DNA from: Okeania sp. KiyG1
GTDB taxonomy: Bacteria > Cyanobacteriota > Cyanobacteriia > Cyanobacteriales > Microcoleaceae
Length of the DNA: 64,000 bases
Direction of reading: 5' to 3'
Assembly: GCF_014132355.1 (NCBI RefSeq)
Contig: NZ_BLZO01000177.1
Coordinates: 1 to 64,000 of the forward strand
Below the pieces are notes generated by a model that ran no database searches, had not been told where the DNA came from, and saw only the letters and a program-made list of their open reading frames with translations. A program made the translations under genes and the position numbers. Below, piece after piece: positions 48,574 to 58,390 of the stretch; position 1 is the stretch's first letter; every line of letters begins with the position of its first letter.

Positions 48574-50049
48574 TTATTCTTGTAACCAAACAGAAACTGA
48601 CCCGCCATTACATCGAAATTTAGCCCAACCAGACTCGTTAGTACAAATGGGTTCCTGAATATGCTCCGTGAGGTCATAAAACTTAGCATTTGCCTGACCC
48701 ACTTTCATCCACTTGTAACCTGGATAGCTATCGCTCATAATTACAGCCATTGCTTTCGGGTGTTCCTCATTACCCAAACGAGTCCAACCAACAGTATTAT
48801 AATGATCGAAATAATCATATTGCTCACCATAAGCATAGTATTTGCGGGCAAAAAGTAACTTATCAATTATCCAACGGTGGGATGGTAAGAAAATCTGGTA
48901 ACGGTTACCATCTTTTCCATAGTCTTCATACTCTGTACCATAATAGTCAGCATAAAAAACACAAGGGTATCCTTCACTACGTAACAAAATAATGGCATAA
49001 GCTAAAGGTTTGAACCAAGATTCAACAGGAGCTTCCAATGCTTGTAAAGGTTGTGAGTCATGGTTTTCCACAAAAGTTACAGCATTAATTGGACGTTCCT
49101 GCATCAAAGTACCATTGAGAATATAGCGCATATCATAATGTCCGCTCGACTTACTCGCATAGTAAAAGTTGTAATGTAGGGGAACATCAAACACAGACAT
49201 TTTGCCACGAACTGAATTGATATACCAGTGCAGGGTATTAATATCGTTGAACCAATATTCACCCACCATAAATAAATCTTTCTGAAAATACTCCTCTAAT
49301 AGATCGATCCAAAAAGGAAAAAACCAAGAAGAAATATGTTTAATAGCATCAAGTCGAAAACCATCAACCCCAGTAGTTTCCAGATACCATTTACCCCAAC
49401 GTATCACTTCATCGCGAACTTCTCTACTCTGGAAATCAATATCACATCCCATCAGATAAGCGTAGTTGCCATTTTCTAACGCTACATAATCATCAAAGCT
49501 TTTCCTTTCAAATAAATAAATTGTATTTTGCTCTTTGCTGTAGTCATCATAATCAACTGCATCAAAATGCCACCAATGCCACTCGAAGTCAGAATACTTT
49601 TTTTGCCGACCGGGAAACGCGAAATGAGTATAAGCTTTAACTTCACGCATTCCTCCCTTGGGATAAATACGGTTATTTTTGGCAAAAGGAGTTGCTTTGA
49701 CAATTTCAGTTCTATCAGCACCCATGCGGTGATTGAGAACTCCATCAGCATAGACTTGGATACCAACATTATGTAAAGCTTGAATGGCATCTAGATATTG
49801 TTGGCGATCGCCATATTTTGTCCTAACAGTACCTTGTTGGTCAAATTCCCCCAGGTCATACATATCGTAAACCCCATATCCCACATCATAAGTGCCGCCT
49901 ATACCTTTATAAGCTGGTGGTAGCCACATCGCGGTAAATCCTGCATCTGCTAATTCTTGGGCCTTAGTTGCCACTTGATTCCACAGAATCAAATTTGGGT
50001 CAATATACCAGTGGAAATATTGCATCATTACGCCGTTAATTTCTGCCAT
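48574..50049 (-). CDS. Alpha-amylase, GH13 (cytoplasmic AmyA type)
   Basis: 491 aa, no signal peptide, so probably cytoplasmic glycogen/maltodextrin degradation. GH13 regions: I ADGVLNHRMGAD; II GFRLDAIKH with nucleophile Asp (~233); III FMVGEYW with acid/base Glu (~263); IV FVENHDSQ with the third Asp (~331). The start GVMMQYFHWYIDPNLILWNQ and GYGVYDMYDLGEFDQQG are typical of the GH13_5 liquefying amylases, as is the C-terminal beta domain ending GSVSVWLQE. GAGGA lies upstream of the ATG. It appears complete and is isolated from other glycogen genes here. Confidence 0.94.
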   Translation of the reverse strand: MAEINGVMMQYFHWYIDPNLILWNQVATKAQELADAGFTAMWLPPAYKGIGGTYDVGYGVYDMYDLGEFDQQGTVRTKYGDRQQYLDAIQALHNVGIQVYADGVLNHRMGADRTEIVKATPFAKNNRIYPKGGMREVKAYTHFAFPGRQKKYSDFEWHWWHFDAVDYDDYSKEQNTIYLFERKSFDDYVALENGNYAYLMGCDIDFQSREVRDEVIRWGKWYLETTGVDGFRLDAIKHISSWFFPFWIDLLEEYFQKDLFMVGEYWFNDINTLHWYINSVRGKMSVFDVPLHYNFYYASKSSGHYDMRYILNGTLMQERPINAVTFVENHDSQPLQALEAPVESWFKPLAYAIILLRSEGYPCVFYADYYGTEYEDYGKDGNRYQIFLPSHRWIIDKLLFARKYYAYGEQYDYFDHYNTVGWTRLGNEEHPKAMAVIMSDSYPGYKWMKVGQANAKFYDLTEHIQEPICTNESGWAKFRCNGGSVSVWLQE

Positions 50050-50191
50050 TTTCGGAAATCCTCAGAGTTGCTAATTATTATTATGGCTGTTTAGTGTGGG
50101 TGAAGCAATAGTTGTGTTGTTGGGGGTAATTAACAGCTTGACATAATCTATGATTATCTACTATAATCTGCAATTATCTATATTTGATTTG

Positions 50192-51590
50192 ATGCTACTA
50201 GGATTTAAAACTGAACTACATCCGAATAACCAGCAAAAAACATTGCTGGCTAAACACGCGCTTTGTAGTTTGCTGGCGCAAAGCTTTCCTATCGGAATGC
50301 TACCGCAAACGCTAACGCCATGCCTATAATTGTGGACTATGGTTAACGAGGAACATTCTTAATCACAATTCTAATAATCCTGGTAGTAAACTGAAATTTC
50401 CTACCGCAATCGACCTGCATAAGCTTTTGATAGCAATGGTTAGACCCAAAAACTCCTGGTATTATGAAGTATCTAAAACAGCGCCTCAATACGCTTTGAG
50501 GTATTTATCAAATGCTTGGAAGCGTTGCTTTAGTAAAGTGTCTGGTCAACCTAAATTTAAGAAAAAAGGTAAAGACGATAGTTTTCCTGCGGAATGCTAC
50601 GCAAACACTTTAGATGGTTCAATATCAGTAGGTGTGTTTCATATAAAACTGCCCCGAATTGGATGGATTAAAACTTATGAAATACTGCCAGATAATGTAA
50701 CTCCTAAATCTGTAACTATAACTAAAAAAGCTGATAGATGGTTTGTCAGTTTCGCTCTGAGAAACAGAATCTCAAATTACTGAGAAATCAGTAGATGTAG
50801 TTGGTGTAGATTTAGGTATAAAATCTCTAGCTACGTTATCCACTGGTGAGGTATTCCCTGGAGCTAAATCTTACAAAAAGTTAGAAGCTAAACTCTCTCA
50901 ACTGCAATATTTAAACAGACACAAAACTAAATTCTCTAATAACTGGAAAAAGGCTCAACTGAAGATAGCTCAGTTACACAACAGGATAGCTAACATCAGA
51001 AGAGATACATTGCATAAACGCGCCTACTTACTTGGCTAAAAACCACAACCCACCCCCATCCCCTCCCGGGAGGGGAGCTAGAGGGTGGGTGAAGACCTTA
51101 ATGTATCAGGAATGATGGCAAATCATAAGTAGGGGCGCCATTCGTCAGCTATGCGTCAGCAAACGGCCGAAAGCTTGCGCATAACTATCGTTAACGCCCC
51201 TACGAAGGCAGTTGCTGACATGGGTTTTTACGAGTTCAGAAGACAGTTAGAGTACAAATGTAAATTATTAGGTTGCTGAGTTAATCATCGTTGATAGATG
51301 GTTTCCCAGTTCTAAAACCTGCAGTAGGTGTGGAACTGTAAAAGAGTCTCTGTTGTTATCAGAGCGCGTAATCAAATTGCGAACACTGCAATTTTAGTTG
51401 TGATTGCTCCGCAACGCTAGCGCGAACGAGACTTGTTTGCGTAGCATTCCGTAGGAAATGCAGCATTAAATTTAGCTCAGGCGGTCAGTTTGCTCCGCAA
51501 CGCTAGCGCGTTTCGCGTCAGCGTTGCAAAGCAAACGACCGTGACAGCTTGTGGACTGGACAGGCGCCGACGTTACCAGCAATAGGGAAC
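50192..51590 (+). pseudogene. tnpB: tnpB relic carrying many short repeat insertions
   Basis: The original gene can be followed in pieces: MLLGFKTELHPNNQQKTLLA; an insert at ~50268-50315 (family G-like); HAYNCGLWLTRNILNHNS; frame 50427-50783 (SWYYEVSKTAPQYALRYLSN, GWIKTYEILP) containing an in-frame G unit at 50586-50606 read as PAECYAN; then DVVGVDLGIKSLATLSTG; DTLHK..TYLAKNH; a GGGAGGGG palindrome insert (~51048-51095); EDLNVSGMMANHK; a 75-nt GTAGGGGCG palindrome (51129-51203); ADMGFYEFRRQLEYKCKLLG; CSRCGTVKE; and a final part split by more G-type units (~51400-51545). RuvC Asp, Glu and zinc-finger traces remain. It cannot be functional. Confidence 0.8.
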
Positions 51591-51679
51591 AGAAATAGAC
51601 TAAAAATCAGATAATCATAGATTTTATGAGATTTTTGTAGATTTCTGGGAACGGTTAACAACAGTATTAAAATAACTTA

Positions 51680-51950
51680 GTTGTGCGTCAAGAAAGTGTG
51701 GTTCGTGTGGGGAGGGTGGACCCACCCTAACCCTCCCAGGAGGGGAATGTGGGGAGGGTGGGGAGAGCTGAGAAAGTAGGAGGAATAATTCTACCTGTAT
51801 CTTTTCCTAACTTTTTGGTCCAAGAAGCTTAAATATTTGCACTTTTTTCGCGATCAAAATGCGCTCAAGCTTTATATATCAGTGCTTTTAGATTAGATTC
51901 GCACTTTTGCCAACCTTACTTATCCCACACATTACGCGCTCTGCACAACC
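51680..51950. repeat. MITE-like element, family E (copy 2, inverted)
   Basis: TTGTGCGTCAAGAAAGTGTG at the left and GCGCTCTGCACAACC at the right. Reverse complement of the 44845-45246 copy over most of its length but shorter. Directly followed by a family C element. Confidence 0.7.
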
Positions 51951-51951
51951 A

Positions 51952-52064
51952 CAGGACTTACGCACGGACACTAAATCAAGTGAGGGCGTTAGCGGAGCTT
52001 GGCGCTAGCCAATGCCATTCGCCCCTACATATAAGGTTTTCAAGATGAATTTGCGTAAGTCCTG
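51952..52064. repeat. MITE-like element, family C
   Basis: AGGACTTACGCA ... TGCGTAAGTCCTG inverted ends around GAGGGCGTTAGCGGAGC and GCCATTCGCCCCTACATATA. The inner part is shared with 58300-58390. Confidence 0.8.
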
Positions 52065-52122
52065 AACCAATAACTTGAAAAAGTTAGATATTATTAGATA
52101 TTTATTGTGATATAATAGATTT

Positions 52123-52731
52123 ATGTCTAATTTATTAACGGTATCTGAAGCAGCAAAACTGCTAGGAGTGTCAACAAAAACAATTAGACGATGGGATACT
52201 GAAGGACGGATCAAATCAATCCGTACCGAAGGCGGTCATCGTCGTTTTACTATCACTGACTTGATAGGTAATAAACAAGATAATTCTTTGACCGTTGCCT
52301 ATGCTAGAGTCAGTAGTCATGAGCAAAAAGATGAGTTAGAGCGCCAAAAAATAGTTTTACAAGCTTACTGTGCTAAACAAGGTTGGTCATTTGAAGTTAT
52401 ATCAGACCTGGGTAGTGGTTTAAACTATCGCAAAAAAGGACTGATTAAGTTAATCAAATTAATTTGTTCAGAGCAAGTAGAACGATTAGTTTTAACTCAT
52501 AAAGACAGATTACTGAGATTTGGTAGTGACTTAATATTTACTTTGTGTGAAATATTTGCTACAGAAGTAGTTATTATTAATCGTTCTGAGGATTCTACCT
52601 TTGAGGAAGTCTTAGCACCAGATGTTATAGAAATAATTACAGCTTTTTCTGCCAGACTTTATGGTTCAAGAAGCAGCAAAAATCAGCAAATTGTCCAACA
52701 ATTAAAAGAGGTAGCTGACCAATTGAAATGA
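52123..52731 (+). CDS. tnpA: IS607-family serine transposase TnpA
   Basis: 202 aa. Residues ~4-50 are a MerR-like helix-turn-helix (LLTVSEAAKLLGVSTKTIRR, GGHRRFTITDL). The rest is a small serine recombinase catalytic domain with YARVSSHEQKDELERQK (nucleophile Ser near residue 64), LTHKDRLLRFGSDLIF and TAFSARLYGSRSSKN, which is the IS607 arrangement. TATAAT at 52111-52116 is close to the ATG. The protein looks intact. Its usual partner tnpB overlaps the stop (ATGA) but survives only as a stub. Confidence 0.93.
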   Translation: MSNLLTVSEAAKLLGVSTKTIRRWDTEGRIKSIRTEGGHRRFTITDLIGNKQDNSLTVAYARVSSHEQKDELERQKIVLQAYCAKQGWSFEVISDLGSGLNYRKKGLIKLIKLICSEQVERLVLTHKDRLLRFGSDLIFTLCEIFATEVVIINRSEDSTFEEVLAPDVIEIITAFSARLYGSRSSKNQQIVQQLKEVADQLK

Positions 52732-52775
52732 AATTAATCAAGACTAAACTTCGAGTATCATTTCCCCTCGGGTAG
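52728..52775 (+). pseudogene. 5' stub of the IS607 tnpB gene
   Basis: ATG overlaps the tnpA stop codon. The frame reads MKLIKTKLRV, the usual start of IS607-type TnpB, then diverges at SFPLG and stops after 15 codons. The remainder was lost, with repeat DNA following. Confidence 0.6.
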
Positions 52776-53103
52776 CGCAATAGAACCCCGTTCCACGTTG
52801 AGAACGTAAAATTCTTATAAATAAATCGAAATCTCCTTTCAAAGAGGGAGTAGTGGGTCGCGCAACCCCGTCTTTTAAGGCGAAATATTTTTGGCTCCTT
52901 GCTCAAATCCCCGTTACAACAATAACTTCTGTACGGGTGCCATTCGGCAGCTTTGCGTCAGCAAATGGCCATATAGCCTGACGGCATGGGCTTCGCAAGG
53001 ACGCCCCTACTGACTTCTGACTTCTGACTTCGTTAAATGCCATGATTTGATAAATGAGTTAAAGTTGTTCAAAGTAATATTAGTTAAGGTATGCTGAGAG
53101 CCA
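52776..53103. repeat. Intergenic region with mixed repeats
   Basis: Contains an AACCCCGTCTTTTAAGGCG hairpin segment also near 22995, a GGGTGCCATTCGGCAGC ... GGACGCCCCTAC inverted element (about 52925-53010) and CTGACTTCTGACTT tandem repeats. A near copy of this combination lies at 23000-23130. No gene. Confidence 0.5.
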
Positions 53104-53874
53104 ATGAACCCACTAAATCGGTTTTCTGATCGAGCCAAAGATTACGCTCAGTATAGACCAAATTATCCAAAAGAAGCGATCGCTTTAATGATTTCTGGAT
53201 TTGAAAATCCTTCTGAATTAGTAGTAGCAGATATTGGAGCTGGTACAGGAATTGGTTCTAGAATGTTAGCTGAACAAGGTATTAATGTAATAGCTATTGA
53301 ACCAAATATTTCAATGAAAAATGCTGCTCAATCTCACCCTTTAATAAAGTTTAGAGAAGCAACAGCAGAAGCGACTAATCTTCCTAATGAATCAGTTGAT
53401 TTAGTGACTTGTTTTCACGCTTTTCATTGGTTTAATCTCGAACCTACTCTACAGGAATTTCACAGGATTTTAAAACCATCTGGCAAATTAGCACTTTTAT
53501 GGAATAACTGGAATAGAGAAGATGGATTTACCAAAGAAAATAGTAACTTAATGAAGGAGATATCTAAACATCATCCAAACACTAAAAAAAAGCGACACTT
53601 TTCAATTGCTTCTATAGAAAAAAGTTCCTATTTTGTCAATTTCCAACATTCAACATTTGCTCACAGACAAGAGTTAGATTTACCAGGATTAATAGGTCGT
53701 ATTATGAGTTCTTCATCAGTGCCAAATCAAGGTTATGAACGAGAACAAATTACGGCAAGTTTGAAAGGATTATATGAGCGATGGGTAGATAAAAAAGGTT
53801 TAGTTTATTTAGTCTATCGTACAGAACTATATATTGCTGAACCCAAGTTAATAATTACTCCAAATCAGTTTTGA
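53104..53874 (+). CDS. Class I SAM-dependent methyltransferase
   Basis: 256 aa. Rossmann-fold methyltransferase of the UbiE/Methyltransf_11 kind: motif I VADIGAGTGIGSRMLAEQG (~39-57), acidic EPN at the end of beta2, motif near 100 SVDLVTCFHAFHWFN, then ILKPSGKLALLWNNWNREDG. The FSDRAKDYAQYRPNYPKEAI opening is typical of a cyanobacterial and bacterial group acting on unknown small molecules. The substrate is not predictable. Complete, single gene. Confidence 0.9.
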   Translation: MNPLNRFSDRAKDYAQYRPNYPKEAIALMISGFENPSELVVADIGAGTGIGSRMLAEQGINVIAIEPNISMKNAAQSHPLIKFREATAEATNLPNESVDLVTCFHAFHWFNLEPTLQEFHRILKPSGKLALLWNNWNREDGFTKENSNLMKEISKHHPNTKKKRHFSIASIEKSSYFVNFQHSTFAHRQELDLPGLIGRIMSSSSVPNQGYEREQITASLKGLYERWVDKKGLVYLVYRTELYIAEPKLIITPNQF

Positions 53875-55256
53875 TATTCAATCCGCCTAATTGCATATAG
53901 ATCCTATTAAGATAGTAGGGGAGTAGGGTAGAAATTGAGATAAATCCTAGATTGCCACCCTGTTATAAAGTAATATCATCAGGACTTACCCAGAGACTCT
54001 ACATACAGGGAGAGGGCGAATGGCATTTGCGCTCCGCAAAGCTCCGCTTTATATGGCCCTCACTGGATTTAGTATCCATGGGTAAGTCCTGTTAATATAG
54101 ATTTAATATGAGATAATATATCTTATTCTTGTAGCTATCCTTTCAAGAGCTAGTAGAAAAAGCAATGGATTATCTCAGTTCATAAATATTAACTATGATA
54201 TGTTTTAACTATCAATACACAGTGGCAAATAAACTACACATTTAGTTTGCTTGTAAGCATTTCCTGCGGAATGCTGCGCAAACAGATAGCTCGCTGTCAG
54301 CTCTCAGCTCTCATGAGGGGTTTTAAATGAATATAGACTGTTTCAGCCGACTTTGGTAGTAATATCATGTCCGGATAAGAGCGTGATGAAAAAATCTTCT
54401 CTTTTTCTTCCCTCTTTTTCTTCCCTCCTGTAGGGGCGTTAACGATAGTTATGCGCAAGCTTTCGGCCGTTTACTTGCGCATAGCTCCGAATGGCGCCCC
54501 TACTCCTGACTTCCTGACTTCCCTCCACCGGAGGGGTTAGGGGTGGGTTGGGAGGGGAGGGGCGAGGGGTGGGTTGACTCCTGACTCCTCTATCGTTATT
54601 TATAACTATTCAACCGGACATAATGTAAGTATAAATTCTGCCTCAATTACTAAAGCTTTTATCTAAAACTAAAAGCAATAGCTGAACGCTGTTTGCGTAG
54701 CATCCCGCAGGAAAGCGCTGACGGCTGTTTGCGCAGCATTCCGGAGGAAATGCTTACGTTTGCTTCTTATTTTTAGTCACTGTAAAAGTGCAAAATTTAC
54801 TAAATCTTTCTATTTTTCTAATACGCTTTTAGCAATATATGCAAATTAAATGTTCAATTACTGATTTAATATTTTGATTTACTTTATTATAAATTGACTA
54901 AAAAATCAGTATAAAACGATGCAAAAAGTAAATTAACACTCTGACATACTGAAATTATAGTATCTCCAAAGGCACTTTCAACAATTAATAATTAATAATG
55001 AATAATTAATAATTAACAATTACCTCTCCTTGAAAACAAATAGGATTGACTCAAAGGAAAATTTTTCTTCTCTTAGTCGATTGGATATGTAGTTATATAG
55101 AATTATTCCTCCGATAAAGCAATAATTTCTTAGGAGATAGTGTATTTATTTGTCTAGCATTAACAACTTTAGGGTTAGTATGTTTTATCGAAAAGCAGTC
55201 ATAGGCAACTGAAAAATCATTAATTAATTCTAGGAGTAATTAGGAGTAAAATAAGA
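53875..55256. repeat. 1.4-kb repeat-rich intergenic region
   Basis: Family C element 53980-54091; a family G unit at about 54242-54272; family B element 54362-54625, which itself contains a 74-nt GTAGGGGCG palindromic unit (54430-54503) that is close to the reverse complement of 51129-51203; two more G units (about 54688-54760); a family F fragment (about 54978-55090, ending CTTAGTCGATTGGATATG). The last ~150 bases are AT-rich leader with AGGAGTAAAATAAGA before the next start. Confidence 0.6.
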
Positions 55257-56978
55257 GTGAAAAATAAAGTATTTCCAGCAAAAAAAACAAACAAGAAAAA
55301 ACGCGATTTTTCTACTTTGAACCATTGGTTTAAATCTCTAACCCTAAGTATAATACCTGCCCTTTTAACTGCTTTACCAGTAAATGCAGCAAAGCAGATT
55401 TCTGTTGGTCACAAAGGTCTAAATATTTTTATTCCTGTATCAGCATTAGAAAATTATGCCAAAAGTGGAGAAATTAGCTATGAACTAGCTAGTTATATGC
55501 TACTGTTAGAAGCTGAAAAAGAAGATAAATATCGGGAACTATTACAAAACCGTTATAATTTTCCTCCTCAGATAGTCTCTCAATTTATCAACTCGCCTAT
55601 GGGAGAATTATTCGTCAGAAATTTAGGGCAAGTAATCAAAACTTCATCAAGTTCTGAAAATGAGAATTTAACTGCTGTTGAAAATGGTGCTGAAGAAATT
55701 AGAACTGCTTTATTAAAGGCCGCTCATGATACTAACGGCTTAAGTATCATCAATTTTATCCGTCATTTTCCCAGTGATACAATCTGGCTAGATACAAAAG
55801 AAATTTTGGCTGTAACTGAAAAAATCACTGCTGTACAAGAAGACACAAAAACTTTTATAGAAACTGTAGCAAATCTCACACAAACAGAAGCTTACAGAGA
55901 AGAAAAAGTAGATTTTTCTCGGTTACCAGATATTAGGAAAAAAGGACAATATCGCTTTTCCAAGCAACAAATTATCCTGGAAGATGAAGGGCGCGATCGC
56001 CGTTTTTCAGTACAACTTTATTTACCCAACATCTCTTCAACAGAAATATCAATTCCTGTCGTTGTAATTTCTCACGGTTTAGGTTCCAATGGAGTTAATT
56101 TTGAAAGTTTAGCTAAACATTTAGCTTCTTATGGATTTGCTGTTGCTCTACCTCAACACCCAGGTAGTGATTATGAATATATCCAGAAGTTTTTAGCAGG
56201 TAAAACTCAGGAGATGTTCAATGGCAATGAATTTATTGACCGTCCCTTAGATATTTCTTTCTTATTAAATGAATTAGAGCAGTTAAATCAATATCAATTC
56301 CACAATCAATTAAACCTGAAAAAGGTAGGTATATTTGGTCATTCCTTTGGTGCTTATACTGCCTTTGCTTTAGCAGGTGCAGAGATTAACTTTCAGCAAC
56401 TAAAACAAGACTGTGGCCCACAAATGGAAGTGTTGAATATGTCGCTGCTGTTACAGTGTCGTGCTTTGGAATTAAAGCCTCAAAAATATAACTTGAAAGA
56501 TGATAGAATTGGAGGAATATTTGTACTAGATCCAGTCAATAGTAGTTTATTTGGAAAAGCTGGTTTAAGTCAGATTGAGTTACCTGTGTTGTGGGGAAGC
56601 GCAAGTGAAGATAAAATTACTCCTATTGTTTTAGAACAAGCAAACTCTTTTACTTGGTTGACAACTCCTGATAAATATTTGGTCTTAACAGAGGGAGCAG
56701 ATCATATCAATATTGATTTTGAGGCAATTAGAGAAAATAGTTTTACTTCTCTAGCAGAGTTAATTCAACCAGATCCAGAAGTAGTCAATGGTTATGCTAA
56801 CGCTTTTGGTTTAGCATTCTTCCAAACCCATGTCGCCGATCGCCCTGAATATAGTTCATATTTGCAAGCATCTTATGCTCAGACCATCGGTGAACAACCT
56901 TTTAATCTGAGTTTTGTACGGTCTTTATCAGAAATTCAGTTAAGTAAAACATTGAAACAGGCAAGAAAAACTAATTGA
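55257..56978 (+). CDS. Exported alpha/beta hydrolase with N-terminal DUF1400
   Basis: 573 aa, GTG start preceded by AGGAGT. Residues 1-45 form a basic N-region and signal peptide (SLTLSIIPALLTALPVNAAK). DUF1400 spans ~46-170 (KGLNIFIPVSALENYAKSGE, NRYNFPPQIVSQFINSPMGE). An alpha/beta hydrolase of the PAF-acetylhydrolase/dienelactone type follows: oxyanion region VVISHGLGSNGVNF, nucleophile elbow FGHSFGAYTA (Ser ~362), catalytic His in LTEGADHINI (~481). This two-domain form is typical of cyanobacteria. Substrate unknown. It is probably periplasmic. Confidence 0.9.
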   Translation: MKNKVFPAKKTNKKKRDFSTLNHWFKSLTLSIIPALLTALPVNAAKQISVGHKGLNIFIPVSALENYAKSGEISYELASYMLLLEAEKEDKYRELLQNRYNFPPQIVSQFINSPMGELFVRNLGQVIKTSSSSENENLTAVENGAEEIRTALLKAAHDTNGLSIINFIRHFPSDTIWLDTKEILAVTEKITAVQEDTKTFIETVANLTQTEAYREEKVDFSRLPDIRKKGQYRFSKQQIILEDEGRDRRFSVQLYLPNISSTEISIPVVVISHGLGSNGVNFESLAKHLASYGFAVALPQHPGSDYEYIQKFLAGKTQEMFNGNEFIDRPLDISFLLNELEQLNQYQFHNQLNLKKVGIFGHSFGAYTAFALAGAEINFQQLKQDCGPQMEVLNMSLLLQCRALELKPQKYNLKDDRIGGIFVLDPVNSSLFGKAGLSQIELPVLWGSASEDKITPIVLEQANSFTWLTTPDKYLVLTEGADHINIDFEAIRENSFTSLAELIQPDPEVVNGYANAFGLAFFQTHVADRPEYSSYLQASYAQTIGEQPFNLSFVRSLSEIQLSKTLKQARKTN

Positions 56979-57170
56979 GACGATCTCCAATTGGGTATCT
57001 CAAGAGTGTGGTGTGAGCTATAGGAAATAATATGAACAAACCTAAATCATTCCGCACATTATGATCATAGTAATACACATTCAGATGGTCAGAAAATTGT
57101 GGCCTGCTCTACATGAATGCGCAATCAGTTTTTTGATTGCCTATTGCCTGAGTAATATCATGTTCATTTA

Positions 57171-58214
57171 CAGCGCTTTTCAGATGAGTGAACCACAAAA
57201 GTGTAAAATGTAACTAAAGACAAAATAGTTATCTAGAGCGATCGCCAAACGAAAAAATGGCCAGACCATATTCACCAGATTTACGTCTTCGTGTGATTAG
57301 AGCCTATCAAAACAAAGAAGGTTCTCAACGTCAAATAGCACAAAGATTTCAAGTTAGTTTGACTTTTGTCCGTAATTTCAGAGCGGCATTATCGAAACAC
57401 AGGAACTGTGAATCCAAAACAACATGGAGGAGGACCCAAGACTAAAATTGAAAATTATTTTGATTTTTAATGAGCGCAGAAAATTCAACAAAAACCAGAT
57501 ATTTTACTTTGTGAATTATGCCAGTATTTTCAAAGTAAGACAGGAGTAAAAGTTAGTGTATCAACAATGTATCGAACGCGTGAAAAACTCAATATAACTA
57601 GAAAAAAAAGTATTTGTGCTTCGGAACAAGAGAGAGAAGATATTAAGCAAAAACGCTACGAATATCGAAAATGGTTGGATTTAATAGATATACATAATTT
57701 AGTATTTGTTGATGAATCAGGGGTTAATTTAGGCATGACTCGTGCTTATGGCAGAGGAACAAGAGGAGAAAGAGTAGTCACAAATACTCCTAGAAATCGA
57801 GGTCGCAATACAAGTGTATTAGGGGCATTAAGTATAGATGGTTTAATTGCATCAATGACAGTAATTGGCAGTACAAATAAAAAAATATTTGAAGTATATA
57901 TTGAACAAATTTTAGTACCTCAATTATGGCCTGGAGCAATTGTATTGATGGATAATTTAAGTATTCATAAAGGGCCAAGAATTGAAGAATTAATTAACTC
58001 AGCAGGAGCAAAATTAATATTTTTACCAGCTTACTCTCCAGATTTGTCACCTATAGAATTATGCTGGTCAAAATTTAAAAATTTCCTCCGTTCTTATGAG
58101 GCCCGAACTTCAGAACAATTGGATCGAGTTATTAGTTTAGCGATCGCTCAAATAACTGAAGATGATGCCGTGGGTTGGTTTGAACATTGTGGTTTATTCA
58201 TATGAAAACCGCTG
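57171..58214 (+). mobile_element. IS630-family insertion sequence, ~1.04 kb
   Basis: Terminal inverted repeats of about 30 bp: CAGCGCTTTTCAGATGAGTG at the left and the complement of CAGCGGTTTTCATATGAATA at the right, both continuing into AACCACAA. The target duplication is TA (57169-57170 and 58215-58216), as in IS630/Tc1-mariner elements. Confidence 0.88.
57257..58205 (+). pseudogene. IS630 transposase, frameshifted
   Basis: The start MARPYSPDLRLRVIRAYQNK through VSLTFVRNFR is the N-terminal helix-turn-helix. The next segment, in another frame, reads YRNTGTVNPKQHGGGPKTKI. After further shifts the frame from 57567 gives LVFVDESGVNLGMTRAYGRG, VLMDNLSIHKGPRIEEL and LPAYSPDLSPIELCWSKFKN, the DDE catalytic core (D, D, E all present). 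At least two frameshifts lie between 57370 and 57500, so the element is probably immobile unless complemented. The C-terminus AVGWFEHCGLFI lies inside the right inverted repeat. Confidence 0.88.
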
Positions 58215-58299
58215 TAATAGCGCTATAGAACTCCGTTCCGCTGACGCGACAAAAAAACTTTCTTCTTTTCCTCCTCTTTATTCTTGCTTCTTTCTTGAT

Positions 58300-58390
58300 C
58301 AGGACTTACGCACAGACACTAAATCTAATGAGGGCGAATGCCATTCGCCCCTACATATAGCGCTTTCAAGGTAAATTTGCGTAAGTCCTG
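58300..58390. repeat. MITE-like element, family C
   Basis: AGGACTTACGCA ... TGCGTAAGTCCTG inverted ends, 91 bp, with GGCGAATGCCATTCGCC palindrome inside. It is inserted in a family B interior. Near-identical to the outer parts of 51952-52064. Confidence 0.8.
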
